A stretch of DNA of 44,117 nucleotides from positions 1 through 44,117 of the forward strand of contig CAZHAX010000024.1 in assembly GCA_964530325.1 (NCBI GenBank), written 5' to 3'. Below the pieces are notes generated by a model. That model saw only the letters and a list, made by a program, of their open reading frames with translations, ran no database searches and was not told the origin of the DNA. The number at the start of each line of letters is the position of its first letter. Positions within the stretch are counted from its first letter, which is position 1. The DNA comes from CAZHAX01 sp964530325 (GTDB taxonomy: Bacteria > Chloroflexota > Anaerolineae > B4-G1). A program made the position numbers and the translations under genes. Positions 16,102-25,331 of the stretch are shown here, piece by piece.

Positions 16102-17487
16102 TCAGAAGCTCCTCAGCAGCAGCGGCAGATAGACGGGGTAGCAGTAGCGCTCGGCTGTGAACTCGTCCGCCCCGATGTCGGTATCGCAGTCGTACTCGCG
16201 GTCGTCGCCCTCGAAGTCGAAGCTCAACCACGGGACAGGCGATCCCGCGTTGATCAGCGGCGAGCCGACGGCCAGGTGGTAGTCGCCGGAGGCGGGAGCG
16301 ACGAAGAGCGGATCGACGTGCAGGTCACTCGCGCCGGCCGCCAAGCCGACGTAGTTGGTGCCGTTCGACCAGACGTCGTTCGTCACCAGCGTGGGCGAGA
16401 CGGTTGCGTGCAGGTTGCGGATGCCTACGACGTGGCTGACCACGACATTGTTCGTGATCGTCACCACCCTGGTTCCCGTATCGCCGATCTCAATGCCTGT
16501 TCCTGCGTTGCCGCCGTTGTCGAAGAAGGTGTTGTTCGCTACCTCGACAGCTGCGTTGATCAGGACGATGCCGCTGCCGCGATTGTATGCCCCATTCCCG
16601 GTGATCACGTTGTTGGCAAAGACACCGCCCTCGCCGGGGTAGATCGCCACGCCGCCGCCGTATCCGTTGGCGTAGTTGTGCACGACGAGCGCGCCTATGA
16701 GATCGGTATTGCCCGACATGTAGATCCCGCCGCCGTAGGTGGCGACGTTGTAGGCGATCACGTTCTCAGTCCCGCGCAGGTCGATCGTGGAGCCGCTGTT
16801 GATGAATATGCCGCCTCCCCGCACGTCGTCGGCCAGGTCCCCAATGTTGCTCACGACCTCCGTTGCCGTCATGATCACACCGCCGCCGTAGCCGATGTAG
16901 ATGCCCCCACCGAAGGCGGCCGAGCTGGGGTGGCTGTCCGGTGTGTTGCCGACGATCTGGGTACTGCCGAGCGTCAGCGTGCCGAAGTACTGGTAGATGC
17001 CGGCACCAGCGGTCTCGAACGCTGTATCGCTGAGGGTGTTCCCGGTGACGATGACTCCGGCCAGCGTAGGCGAGGAGTACCAGGAGTAGACGCCGGCGCC
17101 GTAGTCGCTCTGGCCCCCCTGAATGGTAACCGCCTCCAGCGTCGGGCTGGCGGACACGATGCGCACCACCGATCCAGCTCCGCCGCCGTCGATCACCGTC
17201 TGCGCCGGGTTCTTCGTCAGGAGGACACTGCAGCCGCTGTTCCACCCGCCTTGCAGGGTGATGCTCTGCGTGATCTCCAGCGTCTCCGTGTAGAGACCGG
17301 TAGGCACGCGGACCGTATCCCCATTGCCGGCGGCGCCGATCGCCTGCTGGATCGACGCGTAGCTGGAGACGCAGTAGTCGGCGGCACGGGCTGGCTGTGC
17401 CGGGCCCTGCAGAAGCCACAGGACGGACAGCACCAGAGCCCAGCCCGCGATCCCCGCTGTGACCAGATGGATTCGTTTGCTGGCCAT
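16102..17487 (-). CDS. Secreted right-handed beta-helix protein
   Basis: A 461-residue secreted protein. I chose the ATG at 17487 for its AAAGGAGAGGG site and the signal peptide that follows (residues 1-35, cleavage near ARAADYC). SIQQAIGAAGNGDTVRVPTGLYTE is the typical opening of pectate-lyase-like parallel beta-helices, and the body shows repeated GGGIY, NNV and VVSN rungs. It ends GADEF...VYLPLLLRSF; the YLPL tail recurs in the propeller protein at 19483. No pectate-lyase catalytic residues are identifiable, so it is better seen as a cell-surface or carbohydrate-contacting protein than a named enzyme. It has its own promoter and terminator. Confidence 0.8.
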   Translation of the reverse strand: MASKRIHLVTAGIAGWALVLSVLWLLQGPAQPARAADYCVSSYASIQQAIGAAGNGDTVRVPTGLYTETLEITQSITLQGGWNSGCSVLLTKNPAQTVIDGGGAGSVVRIVSASPTLEAVTIQGGQSDYGAGVYSWYSSPTLAGVIVTGNTLSDTAFETAGAGIYQYFGTLTLGSTQIVGNTPDSHPSSAAFGGGIYIGYGGGVIMTATEVVSNIGDLADDVRGGGIFINSGSTIDLRGTENVIAYNVATYGGGIYMSGNTDLIGALVVHNYANGYGGGVAIYPGEGGVFANNVITGNGAYNRGSGIVLINAAVEVANNTFFDNGGNAGTGIEIGDTGTRVVTITNNVVVSHVVGIRNLHATVSPTLVTNDVWSNGTNYVGLAAGASDLHVDPLFVAPASGDYHLAVGSPLINAGSPVPWLSFDFEGDDREYDCDTDIGADEFTAERYCYPVYLPLLLRSF

Positions 17488-17538
17488 GGAACCCTCTCCT
17501 TTAGGCCTTGTTCCGGGCGCATCACCAAGAATGGCGAC

Positions 17539-17544
17539 ATTATA
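17539..17544 (-). promoter_or_regulatory. -10 box of the beta-helix gene
   Basis: TATAAT on the minus strand, preceded by TG, lies 52 bp before the ATG at 17487. No good -35 is visible upstream; TGGCAC at 17-nt spacing is poor. It diverges from the plus-strand promoter at 17631-17659. Confidence 0.5.
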
Positions 17545-17630
17545 CACGCATGGGCTGGAGCGTGCCACCGGGAACGGAAGGCACTCACCAGCGCATCGAT
17601 CGGCGCGTAGGTCCCTTTCCCCAGGCCGGC

Positions 17631-17659
17631 TTGCCAGGCGCCGTATCGTGCGCTATAAT
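17631..17659 (+). promoter_or_regulatory. Sigma70-type promoter for the methyltransferase at 17712
   Basis: TTGCCA (17631-17636), a 17-nt spacer and a perfect TATAAT (17654-17659), 53 bp before the GTG start. It is divergent from the beta-helix promoter. Confidence 0.75.
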
Positions 17660-17711
17660 CCTGCTGCAAGTATTCGCAATAACGATTGACTGCGATAAAG
17701 GGAGGGGAACG

Positions 17712-18395
17712 GTGTCGACGATCACACTATCCGCTGGCAGCCGGCGAGCCTACTTCGAAGCCCTGGCCGAGCGGTGGGACGATCTCCAGCCGCCCGATCG
17801 GGGCCTGGTGCTGCGCCGGCTGCTGGCGCCCTACGCCGGCCTGTTCTCTAGGGCAGGGTCGATCCTGGAGGTGGGCACCGGAACCGGCGCTCTGATACCC
17901 TGCCTGAGGGAGGTGGCACCAGACGCCCTCCTCTTCTCGATCGACCTGGCCCAGGCGATGGTGGAGCGGGCCCGCCTCCGCTGCCCGCAGGCTGCGCTCG
18001 CCCAGGCGGATGCCCAGCGTCTGCCCTTCGCCCGCGCGGGCTTCGATCTCGTCGTCTGCCACAACGCCTTCCCCCACTTCGAGGGCAAGGAGCGGGCGCT
18101 GGCCGGGCTGGCGCTGGCCCTGCGGCCCGGCGGCGGCCTGCTCGTACTCCACGACCTGAGCCGGGAGAGGGTGAACGCCATCCACCGCGGGGGCGGCGAG
18201 GCGATCCGGAACGACCTCCTGCCTCCGGGGACGGAGACGGAGCGGATGCTGACCGGGTGCGGGTTCACAGACGTCGAGGTGGAGGACGGCGAGGAACACT
18301 ACCTGGCCGTCGCCAGCTGGCCCGGCGCCGTTTCGCGCGCAGGGCGCACGACTGTGGCCAGGGCGCAACCTGCGCAGGCAGTCCCTCCGCTGTAG
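17712..18395 (+). CDS. Class I SAM-dependent methyltransferase
   Basis: A 227-residue enzyme on the plus strand. The GTG at 17712 is chosen because GGGAGGGGA precedes it and the promoter lies just upstream; the open frame further upstream overlaps that promoter. Motif I is ILEVGTGTGALIP (residues about 55-67), followed by an acidic residue after the second strand (FSIDLAQAM), then FDLVVCHNAFPHF and ALRPGGGLLVLHD. The DLSRERVNAIHRGGGEAI block is often seen in small uncharacterised methyltransferases. The last 20 residues are alanine-rich and probably disordered. The substrate is unknown, and there is no operon partner to hint at one. Confidence 0.85.
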   Translation: MSTITLSAGSRRAYFEALAERWDDLQPPDRGLVLRRLLAPYAGLFSRAGSILEVGTGTGALIPCLREVAPDALLFSIDLAQAMVERARLRCPQAALAQADAQRLPFARAGFDLVVCHNAFPHFEGKERALAGLALALRPGGGLLVLHDLSRERVNAIHRGGGEAIRNDLLPPGTETERMLTGCGFTDVEVEDGEEHYLAVASWPGAVSRAGRTTVARAQPAQAVPPL

Positions 18396-18434
18396 AGGTC
18401 GATCGTGCTGGCCCTGGCAGGCACAGCGGCAATC

Positions 18435-19301
18435 CTAGCCGACGTCTACAGCAGGATCAAGGGGCTTGTAGGCCTGGCAGAAGAAACCCCGCAGCGGCGG
18501 GCTCTCGCAGCAGCTCTCCCGGCCGTTCAGTTGCTTCTCTCCGAAGTCGATCTCGATGGTGCTAACCTGGCCAGGGCAGTTGGGGTCGTACACGTAGATG
18601 GCGCCCCTGTCAGCCTGCGCGTGGTCACACCCAATGGCCAGCACCTGATGATTGCCGAATACGTCCTGCGTATCGCGTACCAGCAGGATAGGCACCGGCT
18701 CCCCAGCGTCGATAGACGCCTTCAGCTTGCTCCACTCACGTCGTGACCGGGCCAGGAGCCAGCCAGGCCCTCCTCGGAACAGCCGCGCAGGCGCATGGTT
18801 CAGGATGAGTAACCAAGCCATGTACCTGGCTGCGTCGCTCCTCAAGCGCAGATGGACCAGGCTGTGCAGCTGCCGCCTTAGGATGTAGGCATGCAGTGGG
18901 CTCTCGGGAGGCGGAGGAGTGTCGAGACTCTGCTCACTGAGCTGGAGGGCGACCTTGTACAGGTCAAGCGCGGCGAAGCACATGCCGCCACAAAGGCCGA
19001 ACCCCTGCGCCATGTCCTTCTTCACCTTCTCACGCAGGCGCAGGACGCCGCGACAGAAGGGAAGCCTGCCCAGGCAGCCAAGCGCAGCCCAGGCCAGGAT
19101 CACCGCCCGCCGCAGCAGCGGATTGAGCCTCTGGCCCACCACCTTCAGCTCCCCTTCGCCGAGACGCCAGCGATTGGGGAAGGCAAAGCCGTGGACTTGA
19201 GGATCGAATCCTGTCTTGGGCACGGCGCTTTCACCCAGTCCGCGCTGGGCCTTGGACCAGCTGCCGACAGACCCCCTTGGGCAGGGATTGGGCACGGTCA
19301 C
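18435..19301 (-). CDS. Papain-like fold protein, putative cysteine peptidase
   Basis: A 288-residue protein with a likely cysteine-peptidase triad: a cysteine in GLCGGMCFAALDLY (residues about 101-114), a histidine in GNHQVLAIGCDH (about 216-227) and YVYDPNCPG after it. This Cys-His-Asp/Asn order fits papain-like or bacteriocin-processing folds, but the family is not one I can name. There is no signal peptide. The GTG at 19301 lacks a clear ribosome-binding site; a GTG at 19223, giving an N-terminus PKTGFDPQVHGF, is a reasonable alternative. It converges with the methyltransferase gene, with a 39-bp gap. The substrate is unknown. Confidence 0.65.
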   Translation of the reverse strand: MTVPNPCPRGSVGSWSKAQRGLGESAVPKTGFDPQVHGFAFPNRWRLGEGELKVVGQRLNPLLRRAVILAWAALGCLGRLPFCRGVLRLREKVKKDMAQGFGLCGGMCFAALDLYKVALQLSEQSLDTPPPPESPLHAYILRRQLHSLVHLRLRSDAARYMAWLLILNHAPARLFRGGPGWLLARSRREWSKLKASIDAGEPVPILLVRDTQDVFGNHQVLAIGCDHAQADRGAIYVYDPNCPGQVSTIEIDFGEKQLNGRESCCESPPLRGFFCQAYKPLDPAVDVG

Positions 19302-19482
19302 CGTGATGCCCTACCAGAGACACGACGCTCGCGCGATCTGCTGTCGCGTAGGAGCGCGGCATACCGTGCCCCTGCAGCCAAGCCGAAGGGACGATCCAGG
19401 CGATTGCTCTTGCGGCGTGCTGGAAAGCAGAGTCCAGCGCTTCTCACTCGCCGCGGGGCCTACCCGCCACCTCGGCCCCGCG

Positions 19483-20559
19483 CTACCCGTCCCCCTTGAG
19501 CACCAGCGGCAGATAGACGTGTGCCCCGATCTCCCTGCCGAAGATATCGAATTCCTCCAGCCAGACCACGACGTCCCGGTAGATGGCTGGGCTGACCTGG
19601 AAGCCGCTCCCCTGGAACACGATGAACTCGCTGCCGCTGCTGGGGAAGCAGCCGTAGATGTCCGCGGTCCCATTTCGCCAGTCTGCCCACAGCACCATGC
19701 TGGCAGTCACGGCAGCGCCGGCCTGCTGCTGTCCGTCGCCGGCGCAGATGGTGATCTCCTGAGAGGCGCCCAGATCGTAGCCGTAGATATCGAACTCGCC
19801 GTTCCTCTGGTCGCTCCAGGCCACGATGTCACCCCAGATCACCGGATCCGTCTGCGCACTGGGCGCGGTGCTGATGGTGAACTCCTCCCGGCTGGTCAGG
19901 TTGTAGCCGTAGACGTCGGCGTCAGCCCCGCGCGTATCGTACCAGACGACAACGTCTCCGGAAACGGCCGGCATGTACTGGTTTCCCGCCGCCGTGCACA
20001 CGGTGAACTCCTGCAGCGTGGACAGGTCGCAGCCATAGATATCGTACTGGCTCGACCCGCGCCCATCCTGCCAGACGACGATATCGCCCCAGATGTCCGG
20101 GTAGACCTGAGGGCCGGCGCTCGTGCAGACGGTGAACTCCTGGCCGCTGCTCAGGTCGTAGCCATAGATATCGATGGCGCTACCCCGCCTGTCCTCCCAG
20201 ACCACGATGTCGCCCCACACGGCCGGGTTGTACTGTTCCCCTGTCGCCGTGCAGACGGTGAACTCCTCGGCGGTGGCTACGTTGTAGCCGTAGATGTCGG
20301 CGTCGGTCCCGCGATCGTCGCGCCAGACGACGATGTCGCCGTAGATGTCTATGTCCTGCTGACTTCCAGCCGCGTCGCAGACCGTGAACACAGCCCCGGC
20401 GACGATCTGTAACGCCTGCGCCCCTTTCGCCCCGGCCGGCTCGGCCGCCAGCGCCGCGCTGTCCCTGCCCAACCCCAGCGATGGGGCAAGCAGGCAGGCC
20501 AGACCCAGGCCGCCTGCGACTGCGACGAGTACGGAACACAGACGTGCACCCCGCTTCAT
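19483..20559 (-). CDS. Secreted seven-bladed TolB-like beta-propeller
   Basis: A 358-residue secreted protein. The ATG at 20559 has GGGAGGG upstream and is followed by a signal peptide (about residues 1-37). The body is seven near-identical 42-residue repeats, each of the form EFTVCT..G.Q..P...GDIVVW.D.RG...DIYGYDL, which would close as a seven-bladed TolB/WD40-like propeller. The last blade is shorter and degenerate. It ends AHVYLPLVLKGDG, sharing the YLPL tail with the beta-helix protein. Such proteins usually bind partners or carbohydrate at the cell surface; no enzymatic residues are evident. Transcribed from its own promoter at 20638-20665. Confidence 0.82.
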   Translation of the reverse strand: MKRGARLCSVLVAVAGGLGLACLLAPSLGLGRDSAALAAEPAGAKGAQALQIVAGAVFTVCDAAGSQQDIDIYGDIVVWRDDRGTDADIYGYNVATAEEFTVCTATGEQYNPAVWGDIVVWEDRRGSAIDIYGYDLSSGQEFTVCTSAGPQVYPDIWGDIVVWQDGRGSSQYDIYGCDLSTLQEFTVCTAAGNQYMPAVSGDVVVWYDTRGADADVYGYNLTSREEFTISTAPSAQTDPVIWGDIVAWSDQRNGEFDIYGYDLGASQEITICAGDGQQQAGAAVTASMVLWADWRNGTADIYGCFPSSGSEFIVFQGSGFQVSPAIYRDVVVWLEEFDIFGREIGAHVYLPLVLKGDG

Positions 20560-20637
20560 CCTACCCTCCCTATGGCGCTCACCGATATCAGCAGCAGGAA
20601 GCCCCACTCAGCATCCCGCCGCCCGTGCCAGTCTAGG

Positions 20638-20665
20638 AGTATAGGCCGATTGAGGACTGTGTCAA
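20638..20665 (-). promoter_or_regulatory. Sigma70-type promoter of the propeller gene
   Basis: On the minus strand TTGACA (20660-20665), a 16-nt spacer and TATACT (20638-20643), 79 bp before the ATG at 20559. Confidence 0.75.
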
Positions 20666-20819
20666 CGGCGTCAGAGACGGGCCCGACCCCAGCCCCAGGT
20701 GACGAACCCGGAATCGCCCTGCCCTGGGCTTGGGCAGGCAGGGCACGCCGTACCTTGAGCCGCGCCGGACAAAGAACTTGCGGCGCCCGACTAGTCGCCG
20801 TGCCTGCGCAGGCTCGCGG

Positions 20820-21767
20820 TTACCGCAGGCTGGCTGCCAGGAACTCGATCACCCGCTCCTCGTACGCCTCCGCGTCGGCGCCGTAGGCCCGGGCGTGCTC
20901 GCAGCCCGGCACGATCCACACCTCTGCACCAGGCGCCGTGTCGGACAGCTGCTCCAGGTGGCTCATAGGCACCGTTGTGTCCGTCTGGCAGTGGATCAGC
21001 AGCACCGGCCTGGGCGGGATGGAGCCGATCTCGTCGACCGGCCTCGACGCCGCCACGTCGTACCCGTAGAGCAGGCGCACCATCAGCCTGGTGGAACAGA
21101 GGAACAGCTGCGGCAGGCCGCTCTCCTCCTGCCACTGCTCCTCGATCAGCGGATAGATGGCGGCGAAACCGCTGTCCGTCACCAGCGCGCCTATCTCCGG
21201 GTCGTCCGCCATCGCGCCGACGGCTGAGGCAGCTCCCAGCGATACGCCCAGCAGCCCGATACCGTGCGGGGCGAACCCCCGCGCTTCGAGCCAGTCGACG
21301 GCGCCGAGCACGTCCCGCCGCTCCTGTACGCCGAAGCTGAAGCGCCCCTCCCCGCTTTCGCCGTGGCCGCGCAGGTCGATCATCAAGACGGCGAAGGCGG
21401 CGTCGTGCAGCGCAGCGGCCAGGTCCAGGAAGCAGCCTCCAAACTCCGCGCTGCGGCACTGATTCCTGCCGTGGACCATGACCACGGCCTCCGAGGAGCC
21501 CTGCGCCGGAATGAACCAGGCGGCGATCTGCACCTCTTCGCCCCTAGCCGGGAAGCGCACGTCCTCGAAGGACATGCCGTGGTCTGCCGGCGTATCCTCA
21601 GCCGGCGACTTGCGGTCGGGCAACGTCAGCTCGCCGGCTGCTACCGCCCCCACGCCCAGGTACAGGGCGGCGGCGACCAAGGCCAGCGCGAGGCCGATGC
21701 GGATCAGGACCTTCCGCCAGCGCCGAGCTCGAGGTCTGGATTCGATTTCGTCGGTTACACTCATCAT
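20820..21767 (-). CDS. Membrane-anchored alpha/beta hydrolase
   Basis: A 315-residue serine hydrolase. The ATGATG at 21767 is selected because GGAGGT precedes it; an in-frame ATG at 21782 has none. Residues about 18-45 form an N-terminal signal anchor, so the catalytic domain faces outside. The oxyanion block VVMVHGRNQCRS, MIDLRGHGES, the nucleophile elbow GVSLGAAS, the acid in HCQTDTTVP and the histidine in GCEHARAY give a complete triad. It resembles the esterase/acylaminoacyl-peptidase-like enzymes annotated as alpha/beta fold hydrolase. Specificity cannot be read. It is a single gene, with about 200 bp to each neighbour. Confidence 0.88.
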   Translation of the reverse strand: MMSVTDEIESRPRARRWRKVLIRIGLALALVAAALYLGVGAVAAGELTLPDRKSPAEDTPADHGMSFEDVRFPARGEEVQIAAWFIPAQGSSEAVVMVHGRNQCRSAEFGGCFLDLAAALHDAAFAVLMIDLRGHGESGEGRFSFGVQERRDVLGAVDWLEARGFAPHGIGLLGVSLGAASAVGAMADDPEIGALVTDSGFAAIYPLIEEQWQEESGLPQLFLCSTRLMVRLLYGYDVAASRPVDEIGSIPPRPVLLIHCQTDTTVPMSHLEQLSDTAPGAEVWIVPGCEHARAYGADAEAYEERVIEFLAASLR

Positions 21768-21967
21768 CGCACTTACCTCCATTCACGCTATGCAAGGCGT
21801 CGCCATCACCGGGCTGCATACGAAGGCGAGCGCGCGGCCAGCGCGATGCTGCTGGCGAGGGACCACGGCCAGTAGAGCGAGACACACCGTCCACCGCCTC
21901 CCGTTTCCTGCTGCCCGCTAGTGCTCCCCGGATTCTCCTTCGGCTACCTCCGTTCGGCTGGATCGCG

Positions 21968-22879
21968 TCACGAGGCACACGGGCCAGGAGTTGCCTCGTC
22001 CCACCTCAACCTGCCTGCCGTGGAGTCGGCCACGTCGCCACCGCCGCTGCACCCGGCGCCAGGGGCGTCCCGGGGCCTCCGGAGGACGAAGCTAAGATAA
22101 ACGCGCTCGCCCGTGCTGGGCGATCCCCGGGCCAGCCCGGCTCCCTTGGATCCCGCGAAGGCACGATACGCGGGACGGAGAACCCTCGGCACGTACTCCT
22201 CGATCAGCCTCCTCCTCCGCTCGGCGTCGAGCGCCAGGGCGCGAACCACGCTCGCCGTTATGTCTTCCTCACTGACGAGCCGGAATCCTGTCTTCGCCAG
22301 TCCTGCCCGCCAGGCGTCAATCTCCTCGTACCGCCGCATATCGGCGCAGAGAAAGAAGCCATCGGGCTTCAGCACTCTCATCACCTCGCCCAAGAAGCGC
22401 TGCTCTGCGCGGTAGTAGACTGAGGCCTCGATGTTGAGGACAACGTCGAAGCTGCCGCCGGCAAACGGCAGGCACTCGGCCTCGCCGCGGGTGAAGCGGA
22501 GCCCGGGCAGTGCATATTGGCGGCGACAGAAGGTCACCGCTCTAGCCGTGACGTCGACCCCGACGAGTGATCTGGGTCGATAGCGCCGCACGATGTAGGC
22601 GGCGCCGCCTCCCCTGCCCAAGCTGACCTCCACAGCATCCGCCCCGATCCAGTCGATCGCCCCGGCCACGTGGTCGTACAGCTGAAGCTGATAACGGTTG
22701 TCCTCATCTTCGGGAGCGAGCTTGAGCCCAGCCGCCTCGTCGTCGAGCGCCGCGTACCCGTGATTCATGCAGACAACCCTAGCGTCCCTGTCGAAGCCGG
22801 AGAGCCACTCATACCAGGTACGGGTGACACGCACTTCCAGCCTGGGAAGCAGCAAGTAGATCCAATGTCTGGCTGCCAT
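21968..22879 (-). CDS. SAM methyltransferase resembling phthiotriol/phenolphthiotriol methyltransferase
   Basis: A 303-residue class I methyltransferase. Block order and wording follow the mycobacterial phenolphthiotriol dimycocerosate methyltransferase type: VEVSLGRGGGAAYIVRRYRP, LPGLRFTRGEAECLPF, FDVVLNIEASVYY, FLGEVMRVLKPDGFF and ADMRRYEEIDAW. Motif I reads SLGRGGG where that family has SCGHGGG. An N-terminal WIYLLLPRL...NHGY segment also matches the family. The last 40 residues are low-complexity. The ribosome-binding site is poor, so the start is the least certain part. The true acceptor is probably a lipid or polyketide-like hydroxyl, by analogy only. It lies about 200 bp downstream of the membrane glycosyltransferase gene. 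Confidence 0.8.
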   Translation of the reverse strand: MAARHWIYLLLPRLEVRVTRTWYEWLSGFDRDARVVCMNHGYAALDDEAAGLKLAPEDEDNRYQLQLYDHVAGAIDWIGADAVEVSLGRGGGAAYIVRRYRPRSLVGVDVTARAVTFCRRQYALPGLRFTRGEAECLPFAGGSFDVVLNIEASVYYRAEQRFLGEVMRVLKPDGFFLCADMRRYEEIDAWRAGLAKTGFRLVSEEDITASVVRALALDAERRRRLIEEYVPRVLRPAYRAFAGSKGAGLARGSPSTGERVYLSFVLRRPRDAPGAGCSGGGDVADSTAGRLRWDEATPGPCAS

Positions 22880-23080
22880 AGGATATCACACCATCGGCGG
22901 CCGCCGCAGTCCCTTGCGCACCGCTTGCCCGACACCATAGCTGCGGACAGCATGAGAAGCAGAACCCATCTAGAATACGCGGCCTACGAACCCAACCGGA
23001 GCGCCACCTGCCGCGAGCAGTGGCCGACCTGGAGCAGGTCGGCCCACCGCGCGTCCGGGATTGGTGTCACAGTCGAGCAC

Positions 23081-24799
23081 TCAATCGGAATAGCCGGGCA
23101 CAGGGTCCCGCCAACCGGCCGGGACAAGCTTGTACACGACGACACTGGCCTGGTAGTTGCCCGTCGGCAGATATCCTCGGAGCCACCGGTCATGCTCTAT
23201 CTCGAAGACAGCAAGCGAGCTCACCTCGAAGAGCGGCGTTGTGGTGAAGCCCAGAATCTCAGCGATATCATACGAGCCTTGCCCCGTCGCGCCGCCAGGC
23301 CCGGGCAGAACGAGGCACGTGACGCCCTTGTGCACCAGGTAGCCGTCCGCGCGGCCTTCCAGGAACCATCGCCCTGCCTCCGGGTCAATCAGCCCGCACA
23401 AGTCTACGATTGGGCGCCGGCCGTGGTACCGGATGGCGCCCACGTCCGCCGCCGCGCATCGCTCCTCCAGAGAGACGTTCTCACGCACGAAGCAGGCGCC
23501 TGCGATGCGCACGTTGAGCATGTGGTCCAGGTTCGCATCATACACCCCGTTCCAGAATGCCATGTTTGCCACGGCGACGAAGATCAGCCCGGCAGTCAGC
23601 CACAGGAGCAGCCAGCGCCGCTGGGCGAAGACCACGAGGCCGATAGTCAGCGCAAGCCAGAGGGCAACGTGGTTCAACGCACCGTATCGGCTGGCGGTAC
23701 CGGGTGACGGAAGCAGCAGCAGATAGCACAGGTTGTGCAGGACCACCCACAGGGCCAGCGTGACTACCGGGCGCCGGTTGCCATCTTGGATCCAGCCCTG
23801 CCACCTGCTCCGGGCTGCCGCACGTCTGGCAGCCGCCCAGAGGAGCGGACCTACGACACCGACCAGGGCGACGACGGCCCACGCCGACAATGTGTAGTCC
23901 GCAGCCCCCAGCACGGCCCCCACGGAGATGGATGGCGGCGGCAGGGCCATGCCACCCAGACTGAACTCGACTAGGAACCCTGCCCACGCCGCCACATACA
24001 GCAGGCCAGGGATGCGACTGAGCAGGCCGACAGACTCGGTTCTCTCCGCCATCAAACGAACGCCTATCTCAGTTGTCAGCCGCTTGCCAAGGACAGTCGT
24101 GGGAACAGGGTACCCGGTCCGCAGCAGCAGGTAGACAAACCAAGGCCCGCAGACGAGAGCACAGACCAGAATTGTACCCAGGATGGCGACCTTGACTCCT
24201 CTGTGACGCCACAGCTCTACGACTCCGATCGCCGCTGCCAGGGCCAGGCCCTCCGGGCGGGTCAGCGCCATCAGGCCCAGCACGGCGCCCAGCCATAGCC
24301 ATCGTTCTTGACGGTAGACCAGGAGCCCCAGCATGCCGAGTGCCAGGAACAGCATGGTCTCCATGCCACTGAGCGCAAACCACACCATGTTTCCAGACAG
24401 CGCCACTAGCAGGGTGGCAGCGAGCGCCGGCCGCCGGCCCCATATGGGCAGCAGGAGTTGGTGCAGACCTATCGCCACGACGGCTAGCGCGGCCACGCCC
24501 AGGGCCTTGGCCACCACGTGCATGGACACACCCAGCCAGTGCGCGCCAGCCAGTAGTACCACCCACAGCAGACTCGTGGTGCCCACCCCGTCCTCGCCTG
24601 GTGAATTGAACGCCAGGTTGCCCTGCTCTGCCAGGTTCTGCGCATAGACAAAGTGGATGTAGGTGTCGTCGATCGGGAACTCAAGCGGTGTTGGCCAGAG
24701 AAACCACAGTGCAGCACCTGCAATCGCCACGCATGTGCCGAGGAGCCGCCATTTCGACCGGGCGGCGGCCAGAACACAGGCACCGCGTGACAGCAGCAC
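23081..24799 (-). CDS. GT-C type multi-pass membrane glycosyltransferase
   Basis: A 572-residue polytopic protein. I selected the GTG at 24799 because GAGGAG lies 8 nt before it; a frame-extending GTG at 24862 has no such site. Following the first membrane helix, PIDDTYIHFVYAQNLAEQGNLAFNSP...GTTSLLW places an aspartate pair in the first extracytoplasmic loop, as in GT-C enzymes that use lipid-linked sugars. About ten more hydrophobic segments follow, then a soluble C-terminal domain (about residues 440-572) with no clear family. It likely glycosylates a surface lipid or polymer. The acceptor and sugar are unknown. Confidence 0.75.
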   Translation of the reverse strand: MLLSRGACVLAAARSKWRLLGTCVAIAGAALWFLWPTPLEFPIDDTYIHFVYAQNLAEQGNLAFNSPGEDGVGTTSLLWVVLLAGAHWLGVSMHVVAKALGVAALAVVAIGLHQLLLPIWGRRPALAATLLVALSGNMVWFALSGMETMLFLALGMLGLLVYRQERWLWLGAVLGLMALTRPEGLALAAAIGVVELWRHRGVKVAILGTILVCALVCGPWFVYLLLRTGYPVPTTVLGKRLTTEIGVRLMAERTESVGLLSRIPGLLYVAAWAGFLVEFSLGGMALPPPSISVGAVLGAADYTLSAWAVVALVGVVGPLLWAAARRAAARSRWQGWIQDGNRRPVVTLALWVVLHNLCYLLLLPSPGTASRYGALNHVALWLALTIGLVVFAQRRWLLLWLTAGLIFVAVANMAFWNGVYDANLDHMLNVRIAGACFVRENVSLEERCAAADVGAIRYHGRRPIVDLCGLIDPEAGRWFLEGRADGYLVHKGVTCLVLPGPGGATGQGSYDIAEILGFTTTPLFEVSSLAVFEIEHDRWLRGYLPTGNYQASVVVYKLVPAGWRDPVPGYSD

Positions 24800-25331
24800 C
24801 GGGGCTATCTCCTCATCCCTGCCGGGCCTCGGAGCGGCCCAGCGAGCCACAAACACGCCCACGTAGATCGCCGATACCGCGGCCGCTCTAGCGTCTCACC
24901 CACTACCCGTTGTCAGCAGTCTGCGTTCCGCCGGAGCCGGGCCGGCCTTCCCCGCAAGAGAAGCGATGTGGCTTCGATTGTCGCTGCGGTGCTGATTCGG
25001 CGCCCTGGGCGGAAGATGGCATGCCTGCCCGCCGGGCCGGGGTCGTTCGGTGGAGAGTGCTGAGTGGCCGTTTGCGGCGTCCAGGAGAGCTGCGACGGTC
25101 GCCCTGTTGACTATGGTCCTGCTATCGCAGCGGATGGCGGCTCAGACCCGCCCGTGAGAACTCGCCGCCATCCTCTATCCCTCGCACATGTACTAACACC
25201 GAAGCGTGGTGGAAGGTGCTCCGCCGGCGCTAGGAGTCGCTCACTGCTCCGGTGACAGTGAGCGACCCTTCGCCTCGTCAGGCCTGGCAGCCGCTCAGAG
25301 CGTCCTGCCTACGGACGACCGCTCCAGCGTC
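24800..25331. other. Intergenic region with one hairpin, no gene seen
   Basis: About 530 bp between the IdeS-like gene and the glycosyltransferase gene. Open frames here lack ribosome-binding sites and match no family. The one structure is a perfect 11-bp stem, 25236-25246 with 25256-25266 and a 9-nt loop, 66 bp downstream of the IdeS-like stop codon. It lacks a U-run and may act as a terminator or mRNA 3' end. Confidence 0.5.
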
